From Triglochin maritima (taxonomy: Eukaryota > Streptophyta > Magnoliopsida > Alismatales > Juncaginaceae), in contig OY821772.1 of the NCBI GenBank assembly GCA_963682175.1, positions 49,994,925 to 50,058,924 on the forward strand: 64,000 nt of DNA. Reading direction: 5' to 3'. A program made the translations under genes and the position numbers. A model generated the notes under the pieces. That model made no database searches, was not told where the DNA came from, and saw only the letters and a list, made by a program, of their open reading frames with translations. Below, one piece after another: positions 33,462 to 45,100 of the stretch (positions are counted from its first letter, which is position 1; every line of letters begins with the position of its first letter).

Positions 33462-35694
33462 TGTAACATCCCGAAACAGCGGAAAATTTTAAAAAAATTG
33501 TAATCAAGACACAGGAACTCAACAAACAAAGACGGGACTGTTACTTCTCATAAACAAATAGCGGTGCACCAAAATTACATCAGAGTTTGTCAAATAATAC
33601 ATGATTACAACAAAATGACAACAGAAGATAAAACGCAATCATGCCGACCTCAGCGGTCCGAGAAGAGGATCCGACTCCAAGATGCGCGTGTCTGCCGATC
33701 ACCACCCAACTGGACCTACTGCGGTCCTGAAAATATATAATAACAATGTCTGAGTTTCCAGAAGGAAACCCCGTATGCCAACTCACCTATATGCATGCAT
33801 TACACAAATGAACCTATCATACTAATAGCATGTCATGACATCGACAGAATGGAAAACAGTTCCCCCGAAGGGTAAAACAGGACATCAGTCCGACAATCAA
33901 CAACGAGTCTCCCGAGGAGACCTACTGCAGGCACATGCAGCCTTACAGCACGCGACATCGCACCCCCCACACGCAGCTACACTACTCAAGGGTTCGGCAG
34001 GGAGCCTCTGTCACGCCTGCGCGCCGATAGAATACAGATCTGCAAATCTCAGTGGTCGGAGCCACATGGACCAACGGGGCCGTCGCCCGGAAGGTATACC
34101 AACAACATCTCGGTAGGTGCCCAGCCGAGGAAAACAACATAGCCGGCACAGCCTCGGCCCAACAATCATCATCGTCGGCACAACCTCGGCGGCATCACCG
34201 GCACAGCATCGGTGGTCCATCACAACAGTCCGACACAACATCGGACAGATCCAGACCGAAGTCTGCCAGGTCATCAGGCTCCTCGAGCCGCAAACACCAA
34301 CCGCGCCGCTATAAAAGCAGGGCAGCGACCTCCGTAGCCCGTGGGCCGGTAGTCACCTCACCCAACGTCAGTTGCGTGCCCGCACAACAACAACACTGGG
34401 ATCCGCGATCCCTCAGGCCTGCTATACTACAAAGTGCCCCATCAATCCATCTCAAGTCACGGTCCATACACGGAGGTGACGCGTCCCGAACGCCCACACT
34501 CTTCCCAACGGCGGTCCCTGGGCAGGCACGCATCACGCGCCCACCGTCACCTCCCGGCTCACGCACAAGGCGAGGACACGGGTTTCCGTGGACAAAGTTG
34601 GCATTCAAAAAGGGAACCAGGAATTCTGTCCTGGGCCCAAACGGTCGACCGGACGAGGTGATTCGGTCGACCGGTTCCAGAAAGGAATCGGTCGACCGTA
34701 CTCCTAAAACGGTATACCGCTGCGCTCGAAACAGAATCCCCCAACGGTCGAACAAAGGTCTAAAACCGGTCGACCGAACGAGGTCAAAATCCGGAGTCTG
34801 GTCAACATTGAAATCCACTCTATCGGTCGACCGACTCAGGGGTCCCGGTCGACCGAAAACTAACAGAACGTCTTATACCACATTTTAATCCATCGGTCGA
34901 CCGACTCAGGGGTCCCGGTCGACCGATAACAGTTAGGGTCAACCTACATTTCTACGTCATATAACGGTCGACCGACAACAAGCAACGGTCGAACAAGCAT
35001 GCAATATAATCCAGTACACTTAAGTTCCGGTCGAACGACCCAAGGAACCGGTCGACCGAAAACAGGCAGAACATCCCAACTCACCAGCAATATGCACTAC
35101 CGGTCGACCGCCACAAGGCATCGTTCGACCGGTGAAGGTTAAAGTCGGGCAAAAACACTACATTCGGTCGACCGCCCGAAGGAACCGGTCGACCGTTGGT
35201 CGTCTTCAACCTCGCGCCAGCCGAGGTTTTCCACAGAAAACATCACCGAGGAGGCCTCCGACCTCCCCGTCTGACCAACACAATCCTTCACAAGGGTTAA
35301 CAACACAACAAATCACACTATCAAGTTGACATACCTCTCACGAAGCCGGAGAAACGCCGGAGCAACGCTCACGCCTCCGCGTCCTCGATCACGCGCCGCG
35401 CCTCACCCGCACGAGCACCTTCCTCTCTCGACGCCTCCGCAGCTGCTCCACCAACGTGCGCACCAGCAAGGAAAGGAAGGAAGAAATGAGGGAATGGAGA
35501 AGGAAAGAAGAAGAAGAAGAAACCATGTTTATAACCCCGTCTGCTACAGTGCCCGCCAACCTCACCATCACCCTACTCACCTCAGGCCACTGTAGCCCGC
35601 CTCTTCCCCATGCAAACCCAACTTCCCATGCAAAGCAAGCCCTAATCCTCCTCTAATCTCCATTAGCTTCCTAATCTCGGTTAGGGACATAACA
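33462..35694 (-). mobile_element. Solo LTR of a Gypsy (Tekay-like) family at the 3' end of the CAND-like gene
   Basis: The 2233-bp sequence runs TGTAACATCCC…GGGACATAACA on the plus strand, flanked by cttac at 33457-33461 and 35695-35699. Read on the minus strand it ends CCGCTGTTTCGGGATGTTACA, closely like the end of the Gypsy LTR at 41985-42010. A second shared block (ggcatacggggtttcc) gives the same orientation. A TATA-like ttataaac lies on the minus strand near 35530. It has no internal region or partner LTR. The right-hand target duplication contains the stop codon of the host gene next door. Confidence 0.88.
34642..35195. repeat. Array of nine CGGTCGACCG doublets, 21-22 bp spacing
   Basis: Doublet starts are 34642/34664, 34689/34710, 34745/34767, 34824/34846, 34894/34916, 34965/34986, 35028/35049, 35101/35122 and 35165/35186. 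Every within-doublet distance is 21 or 22 bp, while distances between doublets range from 47 to 79 bp. Spacer sequence is not conserved, apart from one local duplication (34824-34855 repeated at 34894-34925). Open frames across the array are chance. Confidence 0.85.
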
Positions 35695-35695
35695 C

Positions 35696-37376
35696 TTACA
35701 GCTCAAACTCACCCTCAAGTTTGGCAGCCGCAGCCTCCTCATCCTCATCGTTAACCACAAAGTAAGGGTTATACGCCTCAGGTTTGAACTTATGGCCTGT
35801 GTACACAAAAAACGCCATGGTGGCCAACTCACCCGCCACCACATATCTATACGTGGTTATGGTGGACAGGGCATACACAATGACTCTGGTGAAGTAGATG
35901 TAGCAGACGACCACAACGTAGTAGTGACTGAACAACGTCAACTTCATGAGGTTCACCGCCGCCTTCCCGTCCGTTCGAGCCGCCTCTCGTTGGTTCTTGA
36001 TTGACCAGACGATAGGGAAAAGGACTGCGCAGCAGCAGATTATGTCGACGAGCATGAAGACCTGCTTCCAGGAGTACCAGTCACGCCTGTAGGGGCCACT
36101 CTCGTCAAACGCGACTTGTGCCACGTTGGCAATCACCTGCGTCGGAAATGTATATATTGGCGCATTACGTTACTTAATGTGAAATATCGATAATATTATT
36201 TTTTTGTAAGGAAGGTGCACGTATTTACTATTTCCGTCCAAGTATTTCTATTCTAAGAATACAATTGGTCAATATTTTTTTAACATATAGTATCAGAGTC
36301 CCTAAATTGATCCGAACAACTAACCAATAAAGGCCCACTCAAATCCAGAATATCTATTATCTCAATTACACTTGCAGAGGTATGCCAAAAAACATCATCT
36401 TGCAATGCATTGCTTATTTGAAAATTTCTAAAACGTTTTATAAATATCCATCGTGTCTTATTTAACAAAGCAATTAATTAAGTTCTAAACAAAAAGGTTG
36501 ACCAGTACCTGAAGTGGGATGACAACCATCAGGACCCTCTTCTCCTTCGTCTGGAGGAAAGGCTTCACAAAAGACCATCCCGTTCCGATGAGAACGATGA
36601 CCGTGAACAGCATTATCCCTTTGAGGAAGCTGAAAATATAGAAGAGAACGTCCCACCCGTGTGCGGTGCCAGTGCGTTTTACGTGCAACTTGTCCTCCGC
36701 CTCGAACACCAAGTTGAGCGATTTCAGCACGACAACAACAAGCATGAAGTAGTGGATACGGAAAGCAGTGAGCCTCTTACGGTAGAGGATCACAATCCAA
36801 ACAACCGATAGCGAAGCGTAAACGAAGAAGAAGAGGAAGTAAATCAAGGGGAGGTTCGTGTAACCCGCGGGGAGGTAGTCTCTGGCGCCGGTTTTCGGGT
36901 CGACGTTGTACATGGACGATCTGACTTCCATTGTGATCTTAATGTTGCGGACGCAGTTGGCGAGGAACAACGCGAAGTCACCCGGCTCGGTGACGTGAAA
37001 CACGAGGTCGGCGTGGTCGGAGTGGACGGAATCGAAGGTGAGGACGCGTTTGATGAGATGGGATTGTAGAACGCAGGTGATATCGCCATCTGCGAACTGC
37101 TGGAGGACGTGAATCCACGCGTCGCGGGTGCTCACGAAGAATTCGATTTCGGAGAGATCGGTGTTTGCTTCAGAAATGGAGATTCTGGAGACGTTGAGTT
37201 CGAGGACGCCGTTGTGGGTGAAGCCGAATTCGTTGAATGGGATGATCTGGCGGGCATCGGATCGTATCGATCGATGTGTGTCGGATCTCCGCCGTGGAGA
37301 GTCCGATTATGGTCAGGAGAAGGAAAAGCAAGGATCCGAAACGAGCGCCGATCATTGCCATTGGGGAAGAGAGCAT
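35696..37376 (-). CDS. Lung seven-transmembrane receptor (CAND6/CAND7-like putative GPCR), frame-shifted near the N-terminus
   Basis: Two exons: 36510-37376 (boundary CAG|GTACTG at 36508/36509) and 35696-36136, intron 36137-36508. The ATG at 37376 opens a signal peptide (MIGARFGSLLFLLLTIIGLSTA), then an extracellular domain (IIPFNEFGFTHNG, VSTRDAWIHVLQQ) and seven hydrophobic segments, beginning LPLIYFLFFFVYASLSVVWI and ending YVVAGELATMAFFVYTG. The acidic tail ends EGEFEL. The family is membrane-located and proposed to act with plant G-protein signalling. At 37266-37275 the sequence atcgatcgat contains an extra ATCG unit. With it the signal-peptide frame and the receptor frame do not join; without it the spliced length (1305 bp) is an exact multiple of three. 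Either a recent null allele or a sequence error. The stop codon lies inside the target duplication of the adjoining solo LTR. Confidence 0.85.
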
Positions 37377-40053
37377 ATTGCGTTTGGGTTTTGGTATTTT
37401 TCTTCTGCCTCTTGTGTTTTTATTCCAGCTTACTCTTGACTTAGTGATGGTTTAGGACGGAGTCTTCACGTCAGAAATAGATTGGGGACACGAGTGGAAG
37501 TGTAATTACGAGTTTGACATTGAACGGTAGCGATGGGGTTGTAATGGGGATCCGGTGAGTTTGTAATTTGGAGGAAAAATGCGTGGTAGTTTGGGGATTG
37601 ACTTGATTAGTGTGGTAGCATTTCAAAGTCAACCTTGTCGTAGGTTGGTTAGTTTTTTTCAGCTGACGGTGGCAGTTCCTTCGCGGGCAAGATGAGTTTG
37701 TAGTTTATACTAGTTTGACTTCGCCAATGCATGAGAATTGAGAAGAGTTCATCTAGTATGTATGGGCTACAAACATAGTCCACAACTCGGCCTGTTTCGA
37801 ACGAACATGGAAACTTTCAAGTTTGCAAGATATTAGACTTGATGACATTGGTGAGCAATTGAGTGGATCCCATAGAGAAGGTAAATGTGACTAGTTGTGT
37901 AATTATGTTTTTAATCTGATGTACCATATTATCACCTATCAAATTAATCATTATATGTCTTAGTTTTGCTTGAATAACTTTACGGTGCCAAAAATTTATG
38001 TCACGAGGGTCAGAATTTGTAGGGATGGTTCGATGAGGTTAGAAATTCATTTACGTATCTAATTATCAATTAGAACTTTTTCTCCCAGATGAGTCAAAAT
38101 CCAAAAAGATTAAAATTCAGATGGGCAAGAATTAGTACATATTAACAATATAAGGGTCGGGATCCAAAATATTCTTTACAACCAAGCTAAATTCTAAAAT
38201 CTAGGGAGTCAGAATCACATTAAAACTTCAAAATATAAGCAAAATTTCAAAAAAGCAGGGTCAAAATTCAAAGGGATAAAAGATCTAATAAATCGCCCCA
38301 CCTCCTTCCATAACGTGGCACCGTGCCTGAAAATATCCTCTCCAATTTTATTGTATTGTCTTCAATACCATCCTTCCATTCCCCTTCTCTACTTGAATTA
38401 ATTCAATTGGAAAAGAATTTTGACAAGAAGGATGCAAATCAAACACAGTTTGCAGGAAGCATAAGATTAAGTACGCATTAAAGTACACGTTGTACAGAAT
38501 CAACACAAATACATAATACGATATCTGCAGATTAGGCTTACTTCTCCCACTTAACAGTTTCATGACATTTTAGGCAAGCAACGGCCTGGGAAGCCCATTA
38601 GCAAATTAACAGTTCCATTTTATATTGGGGCCGTTAAGCTCTAAGAAGAGAATTTGAAATAACTACGATTCCAAAAATTTCAATGCCTTGAAACAACTTC
38701 AAAATCAAATCTGTCCTGTCAAAGTAGGACGACTTTTTTAGATATAAGATTATAGGACGGACGTTTTTGGTCACTTCCCTAGAAAATTAATTATCGCCGC
38801 CCCAATGATCGGTGGACCGCTCCAAACAAATTATCAAGACACAAAACTAACAAATACAATATCCGAAATTTAATTCAAGCACTACCAAGGTCTTCAACTC
38901 TTCATGGGTTCTTGTCGGAATATCTACTAGGCGTTTTCAGCCTACCAAGGTTTTCAGAACCGAACGGTCATCAAACCGATAAAGTTTTGATTTTGGTTCA
39001 ATGTGGTTAAACCACGGTCCAACCACAGTCAGACCGTTGATGACGTCACCATTTTTTGACCTGAAGTTGGGTCATACCGAATAAATATTAACGATCAGAC
39101 TTGTTTGAACCGATTTCTGTAAATATTAACTAAAAGTTTGAACTGTCCATCGGTTTAGCTGAACCGACCGCTGGACCATTGGTTCCCGGTCGAACCGTCT
39201 GGTCTGATTTTTAAAACCTTGCAACCCACTACTCCACACCTTCTAGGGTGAGTTAGGGGAAAAAAATTCCAACGAACCAACTCACTAAGCCACCACCTGC
39301 TTAATTAATGGAGCGGACTTGTCTCTCAACGTATCCCACTTAACCCACCAATCCACGTAAATATATTTATTATTTAATTAATATATATTATATTATAAAA
39401 ATTAAATGCGTTAACATTACACCTCTACATGATTACATTGAATACTACCTTAAACTTAAGTTTAATGTTAAATTTTATCAAAACCAATTTACTAACAAAA
39501 TCAAAACTCCAAACCCTATCCGTCTATAATTCAATTTTGCTAAAAAAATCAAAATATTTCATCGACTTAACTCATTTACCCTCCTAACCCACCTCGTGCA
39601 CCCGCTCAACCTGCTCTTAGGTCAGACGGGTAGTGGTTGTCTTTTTTTTGCTCCATCTTGCCCCCATCCCATTTACCCACATATCTTAGGTGGGGTGGGT
39701 GACGGTGGGGTAAAAACTCATCATGCCATGTCCTATTTACACCCTTATTGTCGATGCTTTGATTGTAGTTAAGACAGTTTTGTGAAATATTTCTTTGTTT
39801 TACATATTAGTAACACGAGGAGAATGGTTTCTCACGGATGTCCAATTCCAAACATCGTACGTAGCCGCCAATCCAAATGGACGGTGTATCCTTTAATGCA
39901 TTAAATTCAAATCAATTAATGTCTCTCTTGGCATGATTATCAAAAAATATAGGGTATGTATTGATAATATTGTTCGAAACTATAATTAGAACTTGAATAT
40001 AGAACGTTAACATGCTCATAAAATTATACGTGTCCACTGAGTTAGAAAAAACC
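37377..40053. other. Intergenic DNA between the receptor gene and the Gypsy element
   Basis: It includes the receptor gene's promoter side (37377-37500, no clear TATA chosen), a small hAT-type MITE (38946-39221) and AT-rich DNA. No other gene is supported. Confidence 0.35.
38946..39221. mobile_element. hAT-type MITE, 276 bp
   Basis: Terminal inverted repeats CAAGGTTTT at both ends (CAAGGTTTTCAGAACC and, reverse complemented, CAAGGTTTTAAAAATC). The 8-bp flanks cagcctac and caacccac agree at six positions. The interior is rich in accgg/ggttc words and non-coding. Confidence 0.6.
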
Positions 40054-42010
40054 TGTAATAACCTAATCTAAAACACCTTAATTAACTAAACCTAAACCTA
40101 ATTAATCTAATCTAATCTTTGATTAGTGAAGGATGAGGTGGAGAATTGGATAAGATTTGAGAGATGAGGTGTTGGAATAGGATTGGAGGGGATAGAGGTG
40201 TTGAGTTTTGAAGTATATATATATAGTGAAGATAAGATTGAGATAGGTTTTTTTTGGTAAAAACGTTCTTCTTCAATCATTGCATTTATCAGAGAGTGTT
40301 TGAGATTCGCGGAGAGGAGAAGGAGGCAGTAAGAAGAAGGAGAGAAGAAGAAGAGGAGGAGAAGGTGAAGTGTTGGATTGAAGTAGCCAAAGCTTGGGAG
40401 ACATCTACAACCGTCAAAAAGGTATGCCAAATCTTCAATATAACTCACTTGTGCCTTGTGAGTGTTGGGGATCGACGTTGGTGTCGAATTCCCCGTCGGA
40501 ATTCAACCAATTCAGAGGTTGAAGACGACGATCGGTCGACCGGTGCCTGTGGGCAGTCGACCGATCCTATTATTATATTGTTATTTACCCGCGAACGGTC
40601 GAACGATGTCGTTAGACGGTCGACCGTTATGCCAGATTGTGCGGGAAAAAGGGGATTATACTGTTATCGGTCGAACGGGACCACTTAGCCGGTCGACCGA
40701 ATAACGATGAGAATGGGTCGGTTGGGGATTTTGACTTATTAAACGGTCGAACGTCCTTACCTTGTTCGACCGATCCATTCGATGCTAAGTCGGTTGGGAG
40801 CTTTGACCATCAAAACGGTCGACCGCTCTTTAACTCTCGGTCGACCGACTGAGCATTTAATTAAGCGGTAGAGTGCTTGTGTTGATTCGGTCGAACTGTA
40901 TTTCAGTTCCGGTCGACCGAACGAGACTTGGGCAAAATATTGAAAGTCCTGTTATCGGTCGAACGGCCCCTTGGTTCGACCGGTCGGATATATATATTAT
41001 ATAAAATGGTATAGCGTAGACCTTCCAAACGGTCGACCGCTAGATGACTTTTGTTCGACCGATTGGTCGGTAATTCGGTTGGCGTGGTTCGACCGGTAGA
41101 TTTGTTTGTACAGTACTGTGTACTGTGTGGGGGACCGGTCGACCGGTGTGCTTGTAGCGGTCGACCGATCTACCGCAGGTTGGTGGATTTATCCACACGC
41201 GATCCGTCGATGTCAGGTCGACTACCGGCTCCGAGGCGACGGTTGATTACCGGCTTTGAGAGCTACGGATTTCACCTTCGACGAAGGCGTATTATTGTTG
41301 TACCTTTTTCCTCTCTTACCGAGCGGGGTGTGAGGGATGTGTACCGTAAACCTTGGGCAGTTTGCGAGGGTTTAGCGGTAGGCCGAGGATGTTCCGGCAG
41401 GGTGCGCGCTAGGCGACTCTTGGGGGAGCAGTGGCTGTCGTCTGACCCGAGTTGTGTATTCGGCGGGCTGACTCGCTCCTTGGGTGCGGCGTGTACCAGG
41501 GGTTCCTTCCTGCACGATTTGGGGAGCAGTGGTGTCGACTGACCCTTGTGAGGCAGCGGTGGACTGACTTGACCCTAGTGGCAGGAGTGGTTCAGTGCCG
41601 CGGAGGCGGTGAGGGCATTATTGTGGGCCCGAGGCGGATGATCATGTGCATAGCATTGCATTGTATTTAATTCCTTTTTATATTTTAGGAGGTTTGGTAT
41701 ACGGGGTTCCTTCAGGGAACTCAGGCATGTTTGTTGTTTGCATTTCAGGTAGCGAGCAGGGTTAGAGTTTGAGGTGGTGACCGAGGACGGTGCCCCCGAG
41801 ATCAGATCCTGTAGTTGTCAGTCTCTTTCTTTTGAGGTGATTACATATTGTATAGCTTTTGTCGTAATCACAGTCAGTCTGTATATTTGACTTCCACGTG
41901 GATCATATTTATATTATATATGTTGGTTTGTTTCCCGTGACGTGCCCAGTGTTGACCGTTGACGGTCTTTATTATTGTTTAAATTTTCCGCTGTTTTCGG
42001 GTACGTTACA
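40054..42010 (+). repeat. Gypsy left LTR
   Basis: Starts TGTAATAACC, ends GGGTACGTTACA. A candidate TATA stretch (gtatatatatatag) lies near 40212-40226, followed by a purine-rich leader. Palindrome doublets occupy 40533-41167, downstream of that TATA and therefore possibly transcribed. A second TATA-like run (near 40987) leaves the promoter position uncertain. Confidence 0.95.
40533..41167. repeat. Nine CGGTCGACCG doublets in the left Gypsy LTR
   Basis: Doublet starts are 40533/40554, 40596/40617, 40668/40690, 40744/40763, 40816/40838, 40888/40910, 40956/40973, 41030/41052 and 41136/41158. Seven of the nine are 21-22 bp apart; the other two are 19 and 17. Most doublets recur every 63-76 bp. 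Variants CGGTCGAACG occur as the first member and GTTCGACCG as the second, so the outer half-sites are the best kept. Isolated partial motifs lie between (40719, 40791, 41068, 41086). Confidence 0.85.
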
Positions 42011-42013
42011 ATT

Positions 42014-42025
42014 TGGTATCAGAGC
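42014..42025 (+). promoter_or_regulatory. Gypsy primer-binding site
   Basis: TGGTATCAGAGC begins four bases after the left LTR, a full 12-base complement to the initiator tRNA-Met 3' end. Confidence 0.92.
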
Positions 42026-42133
42026 GTTGATCTCGGCGTACTTGTCCAAAGAAACCACCTTTGAGTTAGGAGTTAGGTCTAGAGGATCATGCATGCACAG
42101 ATTATATTGATATTGTCTTGTTTCCTTTGGCAG

Positions 42134-45100
42134 ATGCCTCCTAGACGGGGGAAGGCGGTTGCCCATACTCGCGGTGAGAGTGAGACTGCGAGGGATGAGG
42201 CTTGGGAGGATGAGCGTCGGACGTTGTTCGATACGGTCGGACGTCTGACAGAGATGCTACAGCAGCAGACGGCACAGACTGGGCAGACGGGGACTGGCGC
42301 TATGCATGACCGGTTTATGCGCCAGCATCCGCCTACCTTTCTGGGGCAGTACGACGCGGAGGCTGCGGAGGAGTGGATCTTCACGATGCAGAAGATCTTC
42401 AGTGCTATTGGTTGTCCTCCAGAGGCGAGAGTGGGCCTGGCTACTTATGTTTTGGGCGGTGCTGCGTCCAACTGGTGGAGGTCCACATCTGCAGTGGTGT
42501 TTGCGGACAGAGATGATATAGCCTGGGAGGAGTTCGTTGGCGAGTTCAACGAGCAATATTTTCCGCAGCATGTCCAGGATCAGAAGAGGGAGGAGTTTCT
42601 GAGTCTTCAGCAGGGAGACATGACCCTAGCAGGCTACATCGGGAAGTTCAACGCCCTTGAGCGTTACTGTCCCGAGATGTATGTTACACAGGAGCAGAGG
42701 GCAGGGAAGTTCGTCCGAGGGCTCCGGAAGCAGTTGAGGACGAAGGTGCTGACACATATGCCACGCACATTAGCTGATGCGGTGAAGAGTGCTACTGTTC
42801 TTGATCGTGACTACAGGGAGAACTACCAGGATGAGAGGAGGCCATCGGGTAGATTCTCTGGGCGGCCAGGAGGTCAGACTGGAGGGAATCCGGGCAAGAG
42901 GCCCCGATACGAGGGAGCAGGAGTTGCAGTACCACGACCAGAGCCTTGTGGTACTTGTGGGAGGTTTCACTCCGGGCCGTGCTTCACCCCCGGAGCATGT
43001 CATGGGTGTGGCCAGCTGGGTCACTTTATCAGGAGCTGTCCGAGCCGAGGAGCTGGGCCGAGCAGACCACCGGGTTTACCCGCACCAGGCAGAGGAGGAG
43101 GCGGAGGTAGACCACCTTTCAGACCCCAGCAAGGGCAGCGCACTGGCAGAGTTTTCACCATCCAGGCAGAGGAGGCTCGGGATGGAGGCGCTGTCGTGGA
43201 AGGTACACTTCTTGTCGCAGGTTCAGTAGCTAGGGTGTTATTTGATTGTGGCGCGACACACTCGTTCATCTCAGAGCGATTTGCGGGAGTGTTGGGCTGT
43301 ACCCTTGCGATGTTGACTGCCACTTTGGAGGTCAGCACACCCCTGGGTCTGGTGGGCACTGTGGGGAGATTTGTCCCCGGCGCCACGGTTGTTTCGGGAG
43401 ATCAGGAGTTTCCGGCCGACCTGGTCTTGCTACCGATGGAGGACTTTGATGTCATACTTGGGATGGATTGGCTGTCCCAATATGATGTTCGAGTCTTGTG
43501 CCGTGAGAAGAAGATTTTGATCCCGAGGAAGGGTTTGCCTGATATTCTGATTAGAGGGATCAGAAGCAGAGGGGGTCGCATTATTGTATCTGCTGTTAGA
43601 GCTCAGAGACTGTTACAGCAGGGATGTGCAGCATTTCTGGCGACGCTTGTGGTTGCGGAGGCAGAGTCCCAGAGGCTAGAGGACATTGAGGTGGTGCAGG
43701 AGTTCGCGGATGTTTTTCCAGCGGAGATTCCAGGTTTACCACCACACCGGGAGTTGGAGTTCGGCATTGAGTTGGTAGCTGGCACTACACCACAGTCGAA
43801 GGCTCCATACCGGATGGCACCTGCTGAGTTGACAGAGTTGAAGAAGCAGTTGCAGGAGTTGATGGACTCTGGATTTATCAGACCGAGCGTCTCGCCTTGG
43901 GGTGCACCAGTTTTGTTTGTGAAGAAGAAGGACGGATCCTTGAGGATGTGCATAGACTACAGGATGCTGAACCAGGTGACGGTGAAGAATATGTATCCCT
44001 TACCTAGGATTGAGGACCTCTTTGACCAGCTGCAGTCAGCGAAGGTTTTCTCGAAGATTGACCTGCGTTCAGGATATCACCAGTTGAGGATCCGAGATGA
44101 GGACATCCAGAAGACAGCCTTCAGGACGAGATATGGACACTATGAGTTCTTGGTGATGCCATTTGGATTGACGAATGCTCCGGCAGCATTCATGGATCTG
44201 ATGCACCGGACGTTCAGGCAGTATATTGATATATTTGTGATTGTCTTCGTGGATGACATCTTGATCTATTCACCAGATGTGGAGCAGCACAGAGAGCATC
44301 TGAGGATTGTACTCAGCATCTTGAGGGCTCAGCAGTTATATGCTAAGTTCTCAAAGTGCGAGTTTTGGTTGGACAGAGTGGCATTCCTCGGACACATTGT
44401 ATCGGCAGAGGGGATATCAGTGGATCCGGCGAAGGTAGAGGCGGTGACACAGTGGAGGACCCCTACGAGCGTGACGGAGATTAGGAGCTTTGTTGGACTG
44501 GCGGGTTATTACCGTCGCTTCATCAAGGACTTCTCGAGATTGGCAGCACCACTGACGGCTCTGACGCAGAAGGGAGTCACTTTTGTTTGGTCGCAGAAGT
44601 GCGAGGACAGCTTTCAGGAGCTGAAGAGACTGTTGACCACAGCACCAGTTTTATCATTGCCGAGTGGCACGGGTGGATTCGTGATTTATAGCGACGCTTC
44701 AGGTGTTGGCTTAGGATGTGTACTTATGCAACACGGGAGGGTGATCGCATACGCATCCAGACAGCTGAAGGTCCATGAGAGGAATTACCCGACACATGAT
44801 TTGGAGTTAGCAGCAGTGGTTCATGCACTGAAGACCTGGAGACACTATCTTTATGGCGAGCGGTTCGAGGTGTTTACAGATCATCAGAGTCTGAAGTACC
44901 TGTTCTCGCAGAAGGAGCTGACTTTTGAGGTAGGAGATCATGTCTTCCTGAAGATCTCGCCTTCCAGAGGGGTGATGAGATTCGGGAAGAAGGGGAAGTT
45001 GAGTCCGAGATATGTCGGACCGTTTGAGATATTGGATCGGGTTGGTGAGGTGGCGTATAGGATTGCTTTACCGCCACAGTTTGCAGGACTTCACAACGTT

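Noticed and set aside
34052..34888. 278-codon plus-strand frame
   Set aside because: Lies within the solo LTR and crosses the palindrome array; composition-driven, no domain.
34642..35195. Regularly spaced short palindromes, considered as a CRISPR-like array
   Set aside because: Eukaryotic LTR context, 10-bp repeats, paired rather than even spacing, and no cas genes.
41051..41542. 163-codon frame in the Gypsy LTR, repeated at 46396-46887
   Set aside because: Identical copies only because the LTRs are identical; Arg/Gly-rich frame through the motif array with no domain.
42014..42025. A tRNA gene near the Gypsy left LTR
   Set aside because: Only the 12-base primer-binding complement of initiator tRNA-Met is present.
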